The notes under the pieces were generated by a model that was given only the letters and a program-made list of their open reading frames with translations, ran no database searches and was not told the origin of the DNA. Below are positions 34,342 to 42,292 of a stretch of DNA of 64,000 nucleotides, in pieces (position 1 is the first letter of the stretch; every line of letters begins with the position of its first letter). The stretch lies in assembly GCA_025994075.1 (NCBI GenBank), contig JAMQGV010000016.1:1-64000 (forward strand), in the 5' to 3' direction. Origin of the DNA: Vicinamibacteria bacterium. GTDB lineage: Bacteria > Acidobacteriota > Vicinamibacteria > Fen-336. A program made the position numbers and the translations under genes.

Positions 34342-35250
34342 TCAGGGCTCCCGGGGCGCGAAGCGGACCAGGACGTCCTGGACGAACAACGCCTCGATCT
34401 CGCCGTCCGATTCCGGGTCGGCGAACGTCGCGCGCAGGCAGACGAGGTCCTCGGCCAGCGTGCAGCGTTCGCGGCGCAGGGCGCGGCCGAGCAGGGCCTC
34501 GACCTCGTCGTACAGCAGGCCCTTGCGCAGGTCCTGTGGAGCGTCGGGCGCCCCGCCGGTGGCGTCCGCGTCGGGAGCGGTCGACGCCTCGCCTGGCTCG
34601 GGGTCACCGCCCATCTCGACCCACGGCTGAAGCGTGCGCTCCAGTCCCTCGGACGTCAGCACCTCGGCCGGGACCCGCTTCTTGAACCGCAGGTTGATCC
34701 GCGAGCCCGACCGCAGCGAGCGCTCCGCATCGCGAAGCCGGGCCTGCTGGTTCCAGTCTTCCACCTCGCGGCGCTCGCGGGCGTCGCGGCGCTCGCGCTC
34801 GTCGCGCAGGTCGTCGCGCTCGCGCTCGAGCCGGCGCCGGCGCTCGCGGTCGGTCTCGGCCTTGATCTCCTTGTCGAGGTCCTGCTCGCGCCTCGTCTTC
34901 GACCGCGCAGTGAACGAGCGGGTGGTGGTGTCGCTGCCCCAGTTGAAGCCGCCGCCGCCGAGGTGGAACTCGATCATGTCGTTCTTGAGCTTGACCCGGG
35001 TCACCTGCTGGCGGCTGTCGGCCGCGATCGCGACGTCGTACTCGCGGAGGCGGTCGGCGTGCTGGGCCACGTCCATCGGGGACTCGCGGTCGAAGCGCAG
35101 GTCGAGTCCCTTGTGGCTGGCCGGCAGGTCGACCTTGACCCGCACCCAGCGCCCCTCGAACGCGCGCCTGAGCGCCTCTTCTTCCGGCCTCGCGGCGAGC
35201 GCAGGAAGGGCCAGCAACAGCGAGACGACGACGGCGAGCGGTCGCGTCAT
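34342..35250 (-). CDS. Exported protein with charged helical stretch, function unknown
   Basis: 302 aa. Signal peptide MTRPLAVVVSLLLALPALAA. Residues 25-110 form a beta-rich domain (GRWVRVKVDLPAS, KGLDLRF, VTRVKLKNDMIEFHLGGGG). Residues 118-175 are almost all Arg, Glu, Asp and Lys (for example ETDRERRRRLERERDDL), the pattern of a stable single alpha-helix or coiled coil. The C-terminal third has an acidic Pro/Ala-rich linker and a final domain LLYDEVEALLGRALRRE. I do not recognise the family. The ATG at 35250 has GGAGG 9 bases before and a TATGCT box at 35275-35280. Confidence 0.75.
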   Translation of the reverse strand: MTRPLAVVVSLLLALPALAARPEEEALRRAFEGRWVRVKVDLPASHKGLDLRFDRESPMDVAQHADRLREYDVAIAADSRQQVTRVKLKNDMIEFHLGGGGFNWGSDTTTRSFTARSKTRREQDLDKEIKAETDRERRRRLERERDDLRDERERRDARERREVEDWNQQARLRDAERSLRSGSRINLRFKKRVPAEVLTSEGLERTLQPWVEMGGDPEPGEASTAPDADATGGAPDAPQDLRKGLLYDEVEALLGRALRRERCTLAEDLVCLRATFADPESDGEIEALFVQDVLVRFAPREP

Positions 35251-35274
35251 TTGTCGGAACCTCCGGATCGGCCG

Positions 35275-35280
35275 AGCATA
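35275..35280 (-). promoter_or_regulatory. -10 box TATGCT, divergent pair
   Basis: TATGCT lies 24 bases before the ATG at 35250 on the minus strand and 7 bases from the plus-strand TAGAGT box, so the two promoters are back to back. Confidence 0.4.
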
Positions 35281-35287
35281 CCCGCGG

Positions 35288-35293
35288 TAGAGT
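35288..35293 (+). promoter_or_regulatory. -10 box TAGAGT, 7 bases before ATG 35301
   Basis: TAGAGT followed by 7 bases and the ATG; no ribosome binding site in the gap, so a leaderless start is likely. Confidence 0.45.
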
Positions 35294-35300
35294 CGGGCCC

Positions 35301-36200
35301 ATGCCCCGGTCCCCTCGCGCCGTCCGCGCCCGCTTCCTCCGCCGAGGCGCAGCCGCCTTCTTCGGTGCCGTGCTGCTCGCGGGGAGCGCGACGCTGGCCG
35401 CGGCGTCGACGGGCCTCGTCACGCTGCGCGACGCGTTCGTCGCCGGACCCGACCTCGTGCTGCCGCTGGCCTGGCTGGGCGGCTGGGCCGGCGCCGCGCT
35501 CCTCGCACGGGGACTCGCGGAGATGGCGTTCGCGCGCCGCCGCCGGCGACTGCGGGCCCAGCGCCCCGACGAGCCCTGGCTCCGCGACCATCCCTGGGAC
35601 CCCGCGGGAAACCGCGAGCGACCGTTCGCCGACGCGGCCCGCTCGCTGCTGGCGCTGGCCGTCGTGGGCGCCGGCCTCGGCGGACTGTTCTCCTGGGCGC
35701 TGCGGACCGACGTCGTGGCCGCCGTCGTCGTGGGACTGTTCGGGCTCTTCTACCTGGCGTGGGCGCTCGCCACGGGCTTCGTGCTCTGGCGCTTCGTGCG
35801 GCACGGCGCCGTGCGCGTGACGTGGTCCCGCTTCCCGCTCCACCTCGGCGAGCGCGCCCGGCTGCGCGTCGCCTGCGGCCGGCCGTGGAGCGACTTCCAC
35901 CGGGTCACGCTCACGCTCCTCTGCGTGCGCGAACGAGCCGAGCAGGGCACCGACGAGGAAGACGAGAGCGCGCTGCGCCACGTCGCGCGCGAACGCCACC
36001 GGCAGTCGCGCACGTTCGAGGGCGACTCCCTGACGCCCGAGCTCGCGGTCGACTTCGACCTGCCGGGCGGCCCGCTGTCGACGCGCCTCTTCACGGGCGA
36101 GCCGCTGTACTGGGAGCTGCGGGTGGAGGCGGAGGGCCGCCCTGGCCTCGCGGCCGCGCTGCTGCTGCCGGTCTACGCCCGGGAGCCGCGGCGCGACTGA
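35301..36200 (+). CDS. Membrane protein of unknown function
   Basis: 299 aa. Four hydrophobic segments (about 15-37, 50-70, 112-133 and 138-165) form a membrane domain with a short cytoplasmic Arg-rich loop (FARRRRRLRAQRPDEPW). The C-terminal 130 residues form a soluble beta-rich domain with LGERARLRVACGRPW and VTLTLLCVRE, resembling the arrangement of DUF3592-like proteins, though I would not assign the family. It is leaderless by the TAGAGT box spacing and is divergent from the charged exported protein; it is convergent with the alpha/beta hydrolase. Confidence 0.7.
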   Translation: MPRSPRAVRARFLRRGAAAFFGAVLLAGSATLAAASTGLVTLRDAFVAGPDLVLPLAWLGGWAGAALLARGLAEMAFARRRRRLRAQRPDEPWLRDHPWDPAGNRERPFADAARSLLALAVVGAGLGGLFSWALRTDVVAAVVVGLFGLFYLAWALATGFVLWRFVRHGAVRVTWSRFPLHLGERARLRVACGRPWSDFHRVTLTLLCVRERAEQGTDEEDESALRHVARERHRQSRTFEGDSLTPELAVDFDLPGGPLSTRLFTGEPLYWELRVEAEGRPGLAAALLLPVYAREPRRD

Positions 36201-36208
36201 GCGCGAGC

Positions 36209-37048
36209 TCAGCCGCGGCCGGCGTGGGTGCGGACGAAGGCCGCGATCTCGTCGGCCATGGCGCCGGCTTCCGGCTCGAGGGGCAGCGCGTGCCACGCGC
36301 CTTCCAGCTCGACCAGGCGCTTGACGGCGCTGCCGAAGCGGGGGAACGCCACGCGGGTGCCGGCGATCGGCACCACGCGGTCGGCCGTGCCGTGGAACGC
36401 GAGCAGCGGCGCCTGCACGTCGCCCGCGTGCGCGAGAAGTTCGTCGAGCCCCGCGATCGCCGCCGCTCCCAGCGCCGGCGTCAGCTTCGACTCCCACAAC
36501 GGGTCGGCGAGGTACTCGGCCCGCGCGGCTTCGTCCCGTGTCACGCCGCTCATGTCGAGGCCGGGGTCGAGGCGCAGGCGCGGCGCGACGCGCTCGACCA
36601 GCGGCAGCAGCGCACGCAGCAGCGGCGAGGTGGCGGACGCATCGAGCGCCGGCGCCATCGCCACCACGGCGGGCACGGCCATCGGCTCCGCGAGGGCCGC
36701 GCTCAGGCACAGCAGGCCGCCGAGGCTGAGCCCGCACAACGCGGGGCGCGCCCCGTGGTCCTCGGCCACCGCGCGCGCGACCTGCAGCAGGTCTCCGCGG
36801 AACGCGGGCCAGGAGGGCGCGTACATCCGCGGCCCGCCGGAGCGGCCGTGGCCGCGCAGGTCGAAGCCGTAGACCGCGAGGCCGTGCTCGACGAGCCGGG
36901 TCGTCAGCCGCTCGTAGGGCAGCGCGCGCGAGTGGTCGTTGAGGCCGTGGACGACGAGGACCGACGCCGAGGGCTCGCCGGCCGGCAGCCGCCGCCAGGA
37001 GTGAAGCTCGACCCCGTCGGGCGTCGCGAGCGTCTCGGGGAAGTCCAT
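36209..37048 (-). CDS. Alpha/beta hydrolase, monoacylglycerol-lipase-like
   Basis: 279 aa cytoplasmic serine hydrolase. Evidence: VVHGLNDHSRALPYERL (oxyanion region), YGFDLRGHGRSGG, the nucleophile elbow GLSLGG (Ser near 98), a late Asp in FHGTADRVVPIAGT and a His in EGAWHALPLE, giving a full Ser-Asp-His triad. The HGxNDHS and GFDLRGHGxS motifs are those of monoglyceride lipases (serine aminopeptidase S33 family). The substrate is probably a medium- or long-chain ester. GATACT 9 bases before the ATG suggests a leaderless transcript. Confidence 0.88.
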   Translation of the reverse strand: MDFPETLATPDGVELHSWRRLPAGEPSASVLVVHGLNDHSRALPYERLTTRLVEHGLAVYGFDLRGHGRSGGPRMYAPSWPAFRGDLLQVARAVAEDHGARPALCGLSLGGLLCLSAALAEPMAVPAVVAMAPALDASATSPLLRALLPLVERVAPRLRLDPGLDMSGVTRDEAARAEYLADPLWESKLTPALGAAAIAGLDELLAHAGDVQAPLLAFHGTADRVVPIAGTRVAFPRFGSAVKRLVELEGAWHALPLEPEAGAMADEIAAFVRTHAGRG

Positions 37049-37057
37049 CGCACCGGG

Positions 37058-37063
37058 AGTATC
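37058..37063 (-). promoter_or_regulatory. -10 box GATACT before ATG 37048
   Basis: GATACT lies 9 bases from the hydrolase ATG on the minus strand, the same spacing as other leaderless candidates. Confidence 0.35.
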
Positions 37064-37125
37064 GCGCAGGGCGGGCCGGGCTCTGCGCGGCGCGCACGGT
37101 TTTCGGGCGTGCCGGAGGCGTGGGC

Positions 37126-37131
37126 TAGACT
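37126..37131 (+). promoter_or_regulatory. -10 box TAGACT, 9 bases before ATG 37141
   Basis: TAGACT in GGGCTAGACT is 9 bases before the radical SAM gene start; no Shine-Dalgarno between them. Confidence 0.45.
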
Positions 37132-37140
37132 GCCTTCACG

Positions 37141-38259
37141 ATGAGCAAGGACCCGACGTTCCGCGTGCTGGTCGAGGCGCCGCAGCGCTCCGCGCGCTAC
37201 GAGGCCTACCGCCGCGAGTGGGACCGCCGCGAGGCGGAGATGGACCCGTCGACCCACCCCGTCCACGTCGACCTCGAGTCGGTGGCCGTCTGCGACCTGC
37301 GCTGCGGCAGCTCCGAGGACGACCCGCAGGGCTTCTGCCAGATCTGGACCCACGAGCACATCCGCACCCAGGGCTTCGACGAGCACACCTACCAGCGCGG
37401 CTACATGGACCCGGTGCTGTACGGCCGGCTGATCCAGCAGTGCGCGGACATCGGGGTCAGCTCGATCAAGCTCAACTACCGCGGCGAGCCCTCGCTGCAC
37501 CCGCGGATCGTCAGCTTCGTGCGCGAGGCGGCGGCGCTCGGCTTCCCCGACATCATGATGAACACCAACGGCAACGGCCTGGCGCGCAAGCAACCCGACC
37601 TGTTCTACAAGGTCGTCGAGGCCGGCATCACGGACCTGATGTTCTCGGTCGACGCCTGCGAGCCCGAGAGCTACCACCGCCAGCGCGTCGGCGGCAAGTG
37701 GGAGGTGCTGCTCAACTCGGTGCGCCAGGCCGTGCGCGCGCGCGACGACGGCAAGGGCGCGCCGGACCTCAAGATCCGCGCCTCGGTCGTGCGCACCCAC
37801 CTCAACGCCGAGGCCGTCGACAGCGGGCGGATGGAGGAGTTCTGGAAGGGCAAGATGGGGGTCGACTGGATGTCGATCTCCGAGTGCTACTTCCCCGCCG
37901 GCACCCAGCACTCGTGGCAGGCGGCGCACTGGCGGCAGATGAGCGCCGCGGAGTTCCAGTGCCCCGACCCGTTCCGGCGCATGGTGGTGACCTGGGACGG
38001 CCGCCACACGATGCCGTGCTGCCAGGGCTTCACGATGGAGATCGACGGCGGCCCGGTGGTGGGCGGCGCGCGGGCGCCGCTGCGCTCGATCCGCGAGGTG
38101 TGGAAGAGCGCCAACTTCGACCGCCTGCGCGCGGCGCAGCGCAACCGGAGCTGGGACGACCCGGCCTCCGGCGAGCCGATCTGCCAGCACTGCGCGGTGA
38201 CCAAGCGGCCGACGCCGATCCCGTTCGCCGGCAAGCGGGCGCTGCCGGTGCGCGACTGA
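37141..38259 (+). CDS. Radical SAM/SPASM-like protein with expanded cysteine motif
   Basis: 372 aa. The fold is indicated by [14 protein letters not shown] (strand then cysteines), the GEP block in [13 protein letters not shown], the MMNTNGNG strand and [11 protein letters not shown], all typical of radical SAM TIM barrels. The C-terminal part has a SPASM-type cysteine set: FQC, MPCCQG and ICQHC. The unusual point is the cluster motif: C51, C55 and C66 are spaced Cx3Cx10C rather than Cx3Cx2C, with [10 protein letters not shown] between the last two. Either the loop is expanded but the cluster still binds, or the fourth ligand arrangement differs. The substrate is unknown. FolE follows 10 bases downstream, so the two are probably one transcript. 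Confidence 0.8.
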   Translation: MSKDPTFRVLVEAPQRSARYEAYRREWDRREAEMDPSTHPVHVDLESVAVCDLRCGSSEDDPQGFCQIWTHEHIRTQGFDEHTYQRGYMDPVLYGRLIQQCADIGVSSIKLNYRGEPSLHPRIVSFVREAAALGFPDIMMNTNGNGLARKQPDLFYKVVEAGITDLMFSVDACEPESYHRQRVGGKWEVLLNSVRQAVRARDDGKGAPDLKIRASVVRTHLNAEAVDSGRMEEFWKGKMGVDWMSISECYFPAGTQHSWQAAHWRQMSAAEFQCPDPFRRMVVTWDGRHTMPCCQGFTMEIDGGPVVGGARAPLRSIREVWKSANFDRLRAAQRNRSWDDPASGEPICQHCAVTKRPTPIPFAGKRALPVRD

Positions 38260-38269
38260 CGGAGGTGCG

Positions 38270-38839
38270 ATGAAGCCGATCCACGACCACGTCAAGGCGA
38301 TCCTCGCCGGGCTCGGCGAGGACCCGGAGCGCGAGGGGCTGCTGAAGACGCCGGAGCGCGTCGAGAAGTCGCTGCGCTTCCTGACCAAGGGTTACGCCGA
38401 GGACCCGGTGGCGCTGCTCAACGAGGCGCTGTTCACCGTCTCCTACGACGAGATGGTCGTGGTCAAGGACGTCGACATGTACAGCATGTGCGAGCACCAC
38501 ATGCTGCCGTTCTTCGGCAAGGCCCACGTCGCGTACATCCCCGACGGCAAGGTGATGGGGCTGTCCAAGGTGCCGCGCCTGGTCGACATGTTCGCGCGGC
38601 GGCTGCAGGTTCAGGAGCGGCTCACGGTCCAGATCGCGGAGGCGATCGAGGAGGTCGTGCGGCCGAAGGGCGTCGCCGTCGTCATCGAGGCGATGCACTT
38701 CTGCATGCTGATGCGCGGCGTCGAGAAGCAGAACTCGGTGGCCGTGACGTCCTGCATGCGCGGCGTGTTCCGCGAGGACCGCGGCACCCGCAACGAGTTC
38801 CTGTCCCTGATCCGCAAGCGCCCCGACTCGCTGCTCTGA
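38270..38839 (+). CDS. folE: GTP cyclohydrolase I
   Basis: 189 aa, the usual length. FolE converts GTP to dihydroneopterin triphosphate, the first step of tetrahydrofolate and pterin synthesis. Zinc ligands are in [12 protein letters not shown] and in HFCMLMRGV, and the active-site blocks [27 protein letters not shown] and [13 protein letters not shown] are intact. The ATG is preceded by GGAGG at a normal spacing, 10 bases after the radical SAM stop. The pairing with a radical SAM gene may be functional, because pterin and deazapurine pathways both start with FolE, but no queuosine genes are seen here. Confidence 0.97.
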   Translation: MKPIHDHVKAILAGLGEDPEREGLLKTPERVEKSLRFLTKGYAEDPVALLNEALFTVSYDEMVVVKDVDMYSMCEHHMLPFFGKAHVAYIPDGKVMGLSKVPRLVDMFARRLQVQERLTVQIAEAIEEVVRPKGVAVVIEAMHFCMLMRGVEKQNSVAVTSCMRGVFREDRGTRNEFLSLIRKRPDSLL

Positions 38840-38846
38840 ACGACGA

Positions 38847-38883
38847 CGGCGGCGCCGGCCCCCAGCAGGGACCGACGCCGCCG
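38847..38883. terminator. GC-rich hairpin between convergent folE and TonB receptor
   Basis: CGGCGGCG (38847-38854) is complementary to CGCCGCCG (38876-38883) with a 21-base loop, placed between two converging stop codons. There is no T-run on either strand, so bidirectional termination is only plausible. Confidence 0.35.
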
Positions 38884-38903
38884 GTGCGCACGCTGCTCGC
38901 GCC

Positions 38904-41900
38904 CTAGAAGTCCAGGCGGGCGCCGAAGACGGCCGTGAACGGCCGGCCGACCGGCGGGCCGAAGCCCGGGCCGTACAGCGACGACGCCTGCATGAAGGTG
39001 CCGGCGGCCGTCGCCACCGAGAGCCCGAGCCGGCCGTTGCTGCCGAAGTACAGGTTCTCCGTGTTGAGCAGGTTGTAGAGGTCGGCGTAGGCCTTGAGCT
39101 TGACGCGGTCACCGAGGCTGAAGCCCTTGCTGACCCGCACGTCGAGGTTCAGGTAGCGGCCCGAGCGCTCCTCGATGGTGCCGTCGGCCAGTACCACGAA
39201 GCCGCCGCGCTGGGAGTTGACCTGGACCTGCTGGCAGCCGGCCGGGTTGAGCGCGCGCAGCGCGGTCGTGTTGCCGCGGGCGGCGAACACGGCGTCGACG
39301 CTGGCGCTGGCGCAGATGCGGTCGATCGTCGCCTGCCCGTCGCCGTCGATGTCGAAGCCCGTGTTGAGCGAGTACGGCCGCGAGCTCGCGTACTGGAAGA
39401 CCGGCGCGAGCTGGAAGTCGTACGGCAGCTCGATCACGCCGGAGAGCACGATGCGGTGGCGTTCGTCGAGGCGGGTCGGGCCCCACTCTCCTTCCTTGAA
39501 CTGCAGGTCGGGGGCGATCGCGATGCCGTTGCCGCTGTAGGAGGCCGTCGGCTGGCCGCCCCACGAACGCGAGCTGGCCAGCACGTAGCTGAGGCTCATG
39601 CTGCTGCGGCCGATGCGGCCCTTGAGCGTCGTCGTCAGGCTGTCGAACTTCGACTCGTTGTTGGTGGCGAACATGTTGATCTGCTCGAGCCGGTTGGCCG
39701 GCAGGCCGGCGGCGACGAACGCGCGGTCGAAGTAGCGCGAGTTGATGCCGCGCACGCAGCGCGGATCGCTCGGGTTGGCGCCCGGGTAGGCCGGGTTGCA
39801 CACGTTCTCGATGCGCGGGTTGATCACCTGGTACCGCGGCTCCTGGCGGCCCTCGGTGTGCACGTAGTCGGAGGAGACCGCCCAGCGCTCGCCCAGCGCC
39901 TTCTGGAAGCCGATCGAGAACTTGTGGACGTACGGCTCCATGGCCTCGGGATCGTTGATGCGGCCGAAGGCTCCGGTCGGCAGGACGGCGTAGTTCGGCG
40001 GCGGCGGCGCCGGCAGCGGGTCGACGCCGAAGCGGTAGTTGGCGAGCTGGCCGACGCCGACGGAGGAGTTGGTCAGGTTCAGCAGCGTCGAGAAGATCTC
40101 GGGCCCGCTCTGCGAAAGCGAGAACAGCGTCAGGTTCTGGAAGATCTGGTCGTAGAAGATCCCGTAGCCGCCGCGCACCACCGACTTGCCGTCGCCCTTC
40201 AGGTCGTAGGCGAACCCGAGCCGCGGCTGGAACTGCTTGTAGCCCGGCGTGCTGCGGGCGAGCGCGTCGTTGTCGGAGGTCAGCCTGCGGGCCAGCGGGT
40301 CGTCGAGCTGGCGCAGGATCTCGATCGTGCGGTTGGTGGTCTGGTCGGGCAGGTTGCCGATGTTGGCGTCCCAGCGCAGGCCCAGGTTGAGGGTCAGCTT
40401 GTCGTTCACGCGCCAGTCGTCCTGCGCGTAGAAGGCGAGCTGGTGGATGGTCTGCACGTGGCTGGCCTCGCCGGCCGCGAACTGGATGTTGCGCACTGCG
40501 CCGGGCGTCTGGAAGCCCTGCGGGTAGCGCGTGCGGTTGGTGGAAATCGTCACCGGGTCGTCGAACCAGGCCACGGTGTAGCCCGAGGCGCCGAAGTAGA
40601 AGTAGCCGCCGAGGTCGGTCTTGATGTAGTTGACCCCGAACTTCATGCCGTGGCGGCTGGTCTGCCAGGTCAGGTCGTTGCGGAACTGGTACTTGCGCGA
40701 CAGCGTCTGCTGCGGGGTGTTCGCGTTCGGGCCCGTGGCCACGCTGGGGAACTGCATCAGCGGGACGCCGGTCACGTTGGGCAGGATCTCGTTGGCGAAG
40801 TCCTGGAAGTGGAACGCGAACGTGTTGAGCTTGTTCGACGCGAACGTCCACGAGTGGCTCACCACCAGGTCGTGGTTGGTCGTGTTGTTGCTGTTGCCGT
40901 TGTTGAGGTCCGACGCCGCCGGCACCGCGATCTGGTCGTTGGGCGAGCTCTGGTCCTGGTACGCGTAGCGGGCGAACAGCGAGTGGTTCGACGACGGCTG
41001 CCAGTCGACCTTCACGGTCAGCAGCGTGTCGTCGTAGGGCGTCGGGATCTGGTCCACGGCCTGCGAGTTCGGGATCGCGCGGAGCTGGGTGAGCGAGGCC
41101 ACCGTCGGCACGTTGTTCGAGGTCTCCTTGAACTTCTCGAGTGCCGCGAAGAAGAACAGCTTGTCCTTGACCAGCGGGCCTCCGATCGAGCCGCCGTACT
41201 CCTCGCGCTCGAACTGCGCCTTCTCGAAGGCGGGGTTCTGCGCCTTGCGCTGCTTCTCGAAGAAGTCCATCGCCCGCGTGTCCTGGCTGCGGTACGAGCC
41301 GAACAGCGAGCCCCTGAGCTGGTTGGTGCCCGACTTGCTGACCACGTTGACGACGCCACCGACGGCGCGGCCGGCCTCGGCCGTCCAGCGGTGCTGCAGG
41401 ACCTGGAACTCCTGGATCGACTCGTAGGCGAAGTTCTGGATCAGCGAGCCGACCACGTTGTCCTTGTTGTCGCCGCCGTCGACGTTGACGTCGAGCTGGC
41501 GGCCGTCGCCGCCGCTCATCGCGAAGTTGCCGATGCGGGTCTTGGTCGGGTCGAAGTTCCCGACCGGCCGCGCCTCCGGCATGATGATCGACAGGCCCGC
41601 GAAGGTGCGGTTCAGCAGCGGCAGGTTCTGGATCTCGCGCGGCGTGACGACGCCCGAGATGTCGGACTTGGTGGTCTCGATCAACGGCTGCTCCGAGACG
41701 ACCTCGATCGCCTCGCTGAGGTCGCCCACGGAGAGTTCGAAGGCGACCGTGACGCGGGTGCCGACGTTGACGGCCACGCCCTTGCGCACGACCTTCTTGA
41801 AGCCCGTCAGCTCGGCGGTCAGGGTGTAGCGGCCGGGGGGCAGCAGGCTGAGCGTGTAATCGCCGCCGCCGGTGCTGACCGTGTTGCGCGACAGGCCGGT

Positions 41901-42080
41901 GGCCTCGTTCTGCGCCGTCACCGTGGCGCCGGGGACCGCGGCCCCGGCCGAATCCAGGATGCGGCCCGTGACCTCGCCGGTGGTGGCCTGCGGATGGGCC
42001 GGCACGGCGGCCAGCAACCCGACCAGGAACGCACCGGCCCACCGCCTCAGCGGGGTAAGTACGCAGCCCTGCATAGACAT
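38904..42080 (-). CDS. TonB-dependent receptor, Oar-like, with carboxypeptidase-regulatory-like domain
   Basis: 1058 aa outer-membrane receptor. Signal peptide (RWAGAFLVGLLAAVPAHP), then an Ig-like carboxypeptidase-regulatory-like domain (about 35-115: GEVTGRILDSAGAAVPGATV, YTLSLLPPGRYTL), a plug domain (about 120-260: NLPLLNRTFAGLSI, DGGDNKDNV, IQEFQVL, GGVVNVVSKSGTN) and a large beta-barrel ending FGARLDF with the terminal Phe expected of outer-membrane proteins. This is the expanded type abundant in Acidobacteriota, where the ligands are probably oligosaccharides or peptides. I start at the ATG at 42080 (GGAAAGGAA before it); the frame is open 33 codons further. TonB/ExbBD are not in the window. 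Confidence 0.93.
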   Translation of the reverse strand: MSMQGCVLTPLRRWAGAFLVGLLAAVPAHPQATTGEVTGRILDSAGAAVPGATVTAQNEATGLSRNTVSTGGGDYTLSLLPPGRYTLTAELTGFKKVVRKGVAVNVGTRVTVAFELSVGDLSEAIEVVSEQPLIETTKSDISGVVTPREIQNLPLLNRTFAGLSIIMPEARPVGNFDPTKTRIGNFAMSGGDGRQLDVNVDGGDNKDNVVGSLIQNFAYESIQEFQVLQHRWTAEAGRAVGGVVNVVSKSGTNQLRGSLFGSYRSQDTRAMDFFEKQRKAQNPAFEKAQFEREEYGGSIGGPLVKDKLFFFAALEKFKETSNNVPTVASLTQLRAIPNSQAVDQIPTPYDDTLLTVKVDWQPSSNHSLFARYAYQDQSSPNDQIAVPAASDLNNGNSNNTTNHDLVVSHSWTFASNKLNTFAFHFQDFANEILPNVTGVPLMQFPSVATGPNANTPQQTLSRKYQFRNDLTWQTSRHGMKFGVNYIKTDLGGYFYFGASGYTVAWFDDPVTISTNRTRYPQGFQTPGAVRNIQFAAGEASHVQTIHQLAFYAQDDWRVNDKLTLNLGLRWDANIGNLPDQTTNRTIEILRQLDDPLARRLTSDNDALARSTPGYKQFQPRLGFAYDLKGDGKSVVRGGYGIFYDQIFQNLTLFSLSQSGPEIFSTLLNLTNSSVGVGQLANYRFGVDPLPAPPPPNYAVLPTGAFGRINDPEAMEPYVHKFSIGFQKALGERWAVSSDYVHTEGRQEPRYQVINPRIENVCNPAYPGANPSDPRCVRGINSRYFDRAFVAAGLPANRLEQINMFATNNESKFDSLTTTLKGRIGRSSMSLSYVLASSRSWGGQPTASYSGNGIAIAPDLQFKEGEWGPTRLDERHRIVLSGVIELPYDFQLAPVFQYASSRPYSLNTGFDIDGDGQATIDRICASASVDAVFAARGNTTALRALNPAGCQQVQVNSQRGGFVVLADGTIEERSGRYLNLDVRVSKGFSLGDRVKLKAYADLYNLLNTENLYFGSNGRLGLSVATAAGTFMQASSLYGPGFGPPVGRPFTAVFGARLDF

Positions 42081-42104
42081 TTCCTTTCCTGTCCGTTTCC
42101 GGAC

Positions 42105-42110
42105 TCTATA
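42105..42110 (-). promoter_or_regulatory. -10 box TATAGA of the TonB receptor gene
   Basis: TATAGA lies 24 bases before the ATG at 42080. The upstream 42120-42290 stretch is the longest comparatively AT-rich non-coding block outside the island and holds no other gene I can support. Confidence 0.4.
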
Positions 42111-42292
42111 GGCAGAAACACTGTGTGGGGAACGTGCAGAACAGGAAAGCAATCCAAATGCCACACGAATGTCACGCATTCGCGGCCGATTCGCGAGAAC
42201 AGCCGTAGCGCGACTCCAACGCGCCGGAGGCGCCGAACGACGGGCTGGATCGATGGTGCTCTAACGAATTGATTGGATGACCAACGGTCGCC

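Noticed and set aside
37141..38839. Queuosine pathway pair (QueE plus FolE)
   Set aside because: The cysteine spacing is not that of QueE, the protein is much longer than QueE and has SPASM-like cysteines, and no queC or queD is present.
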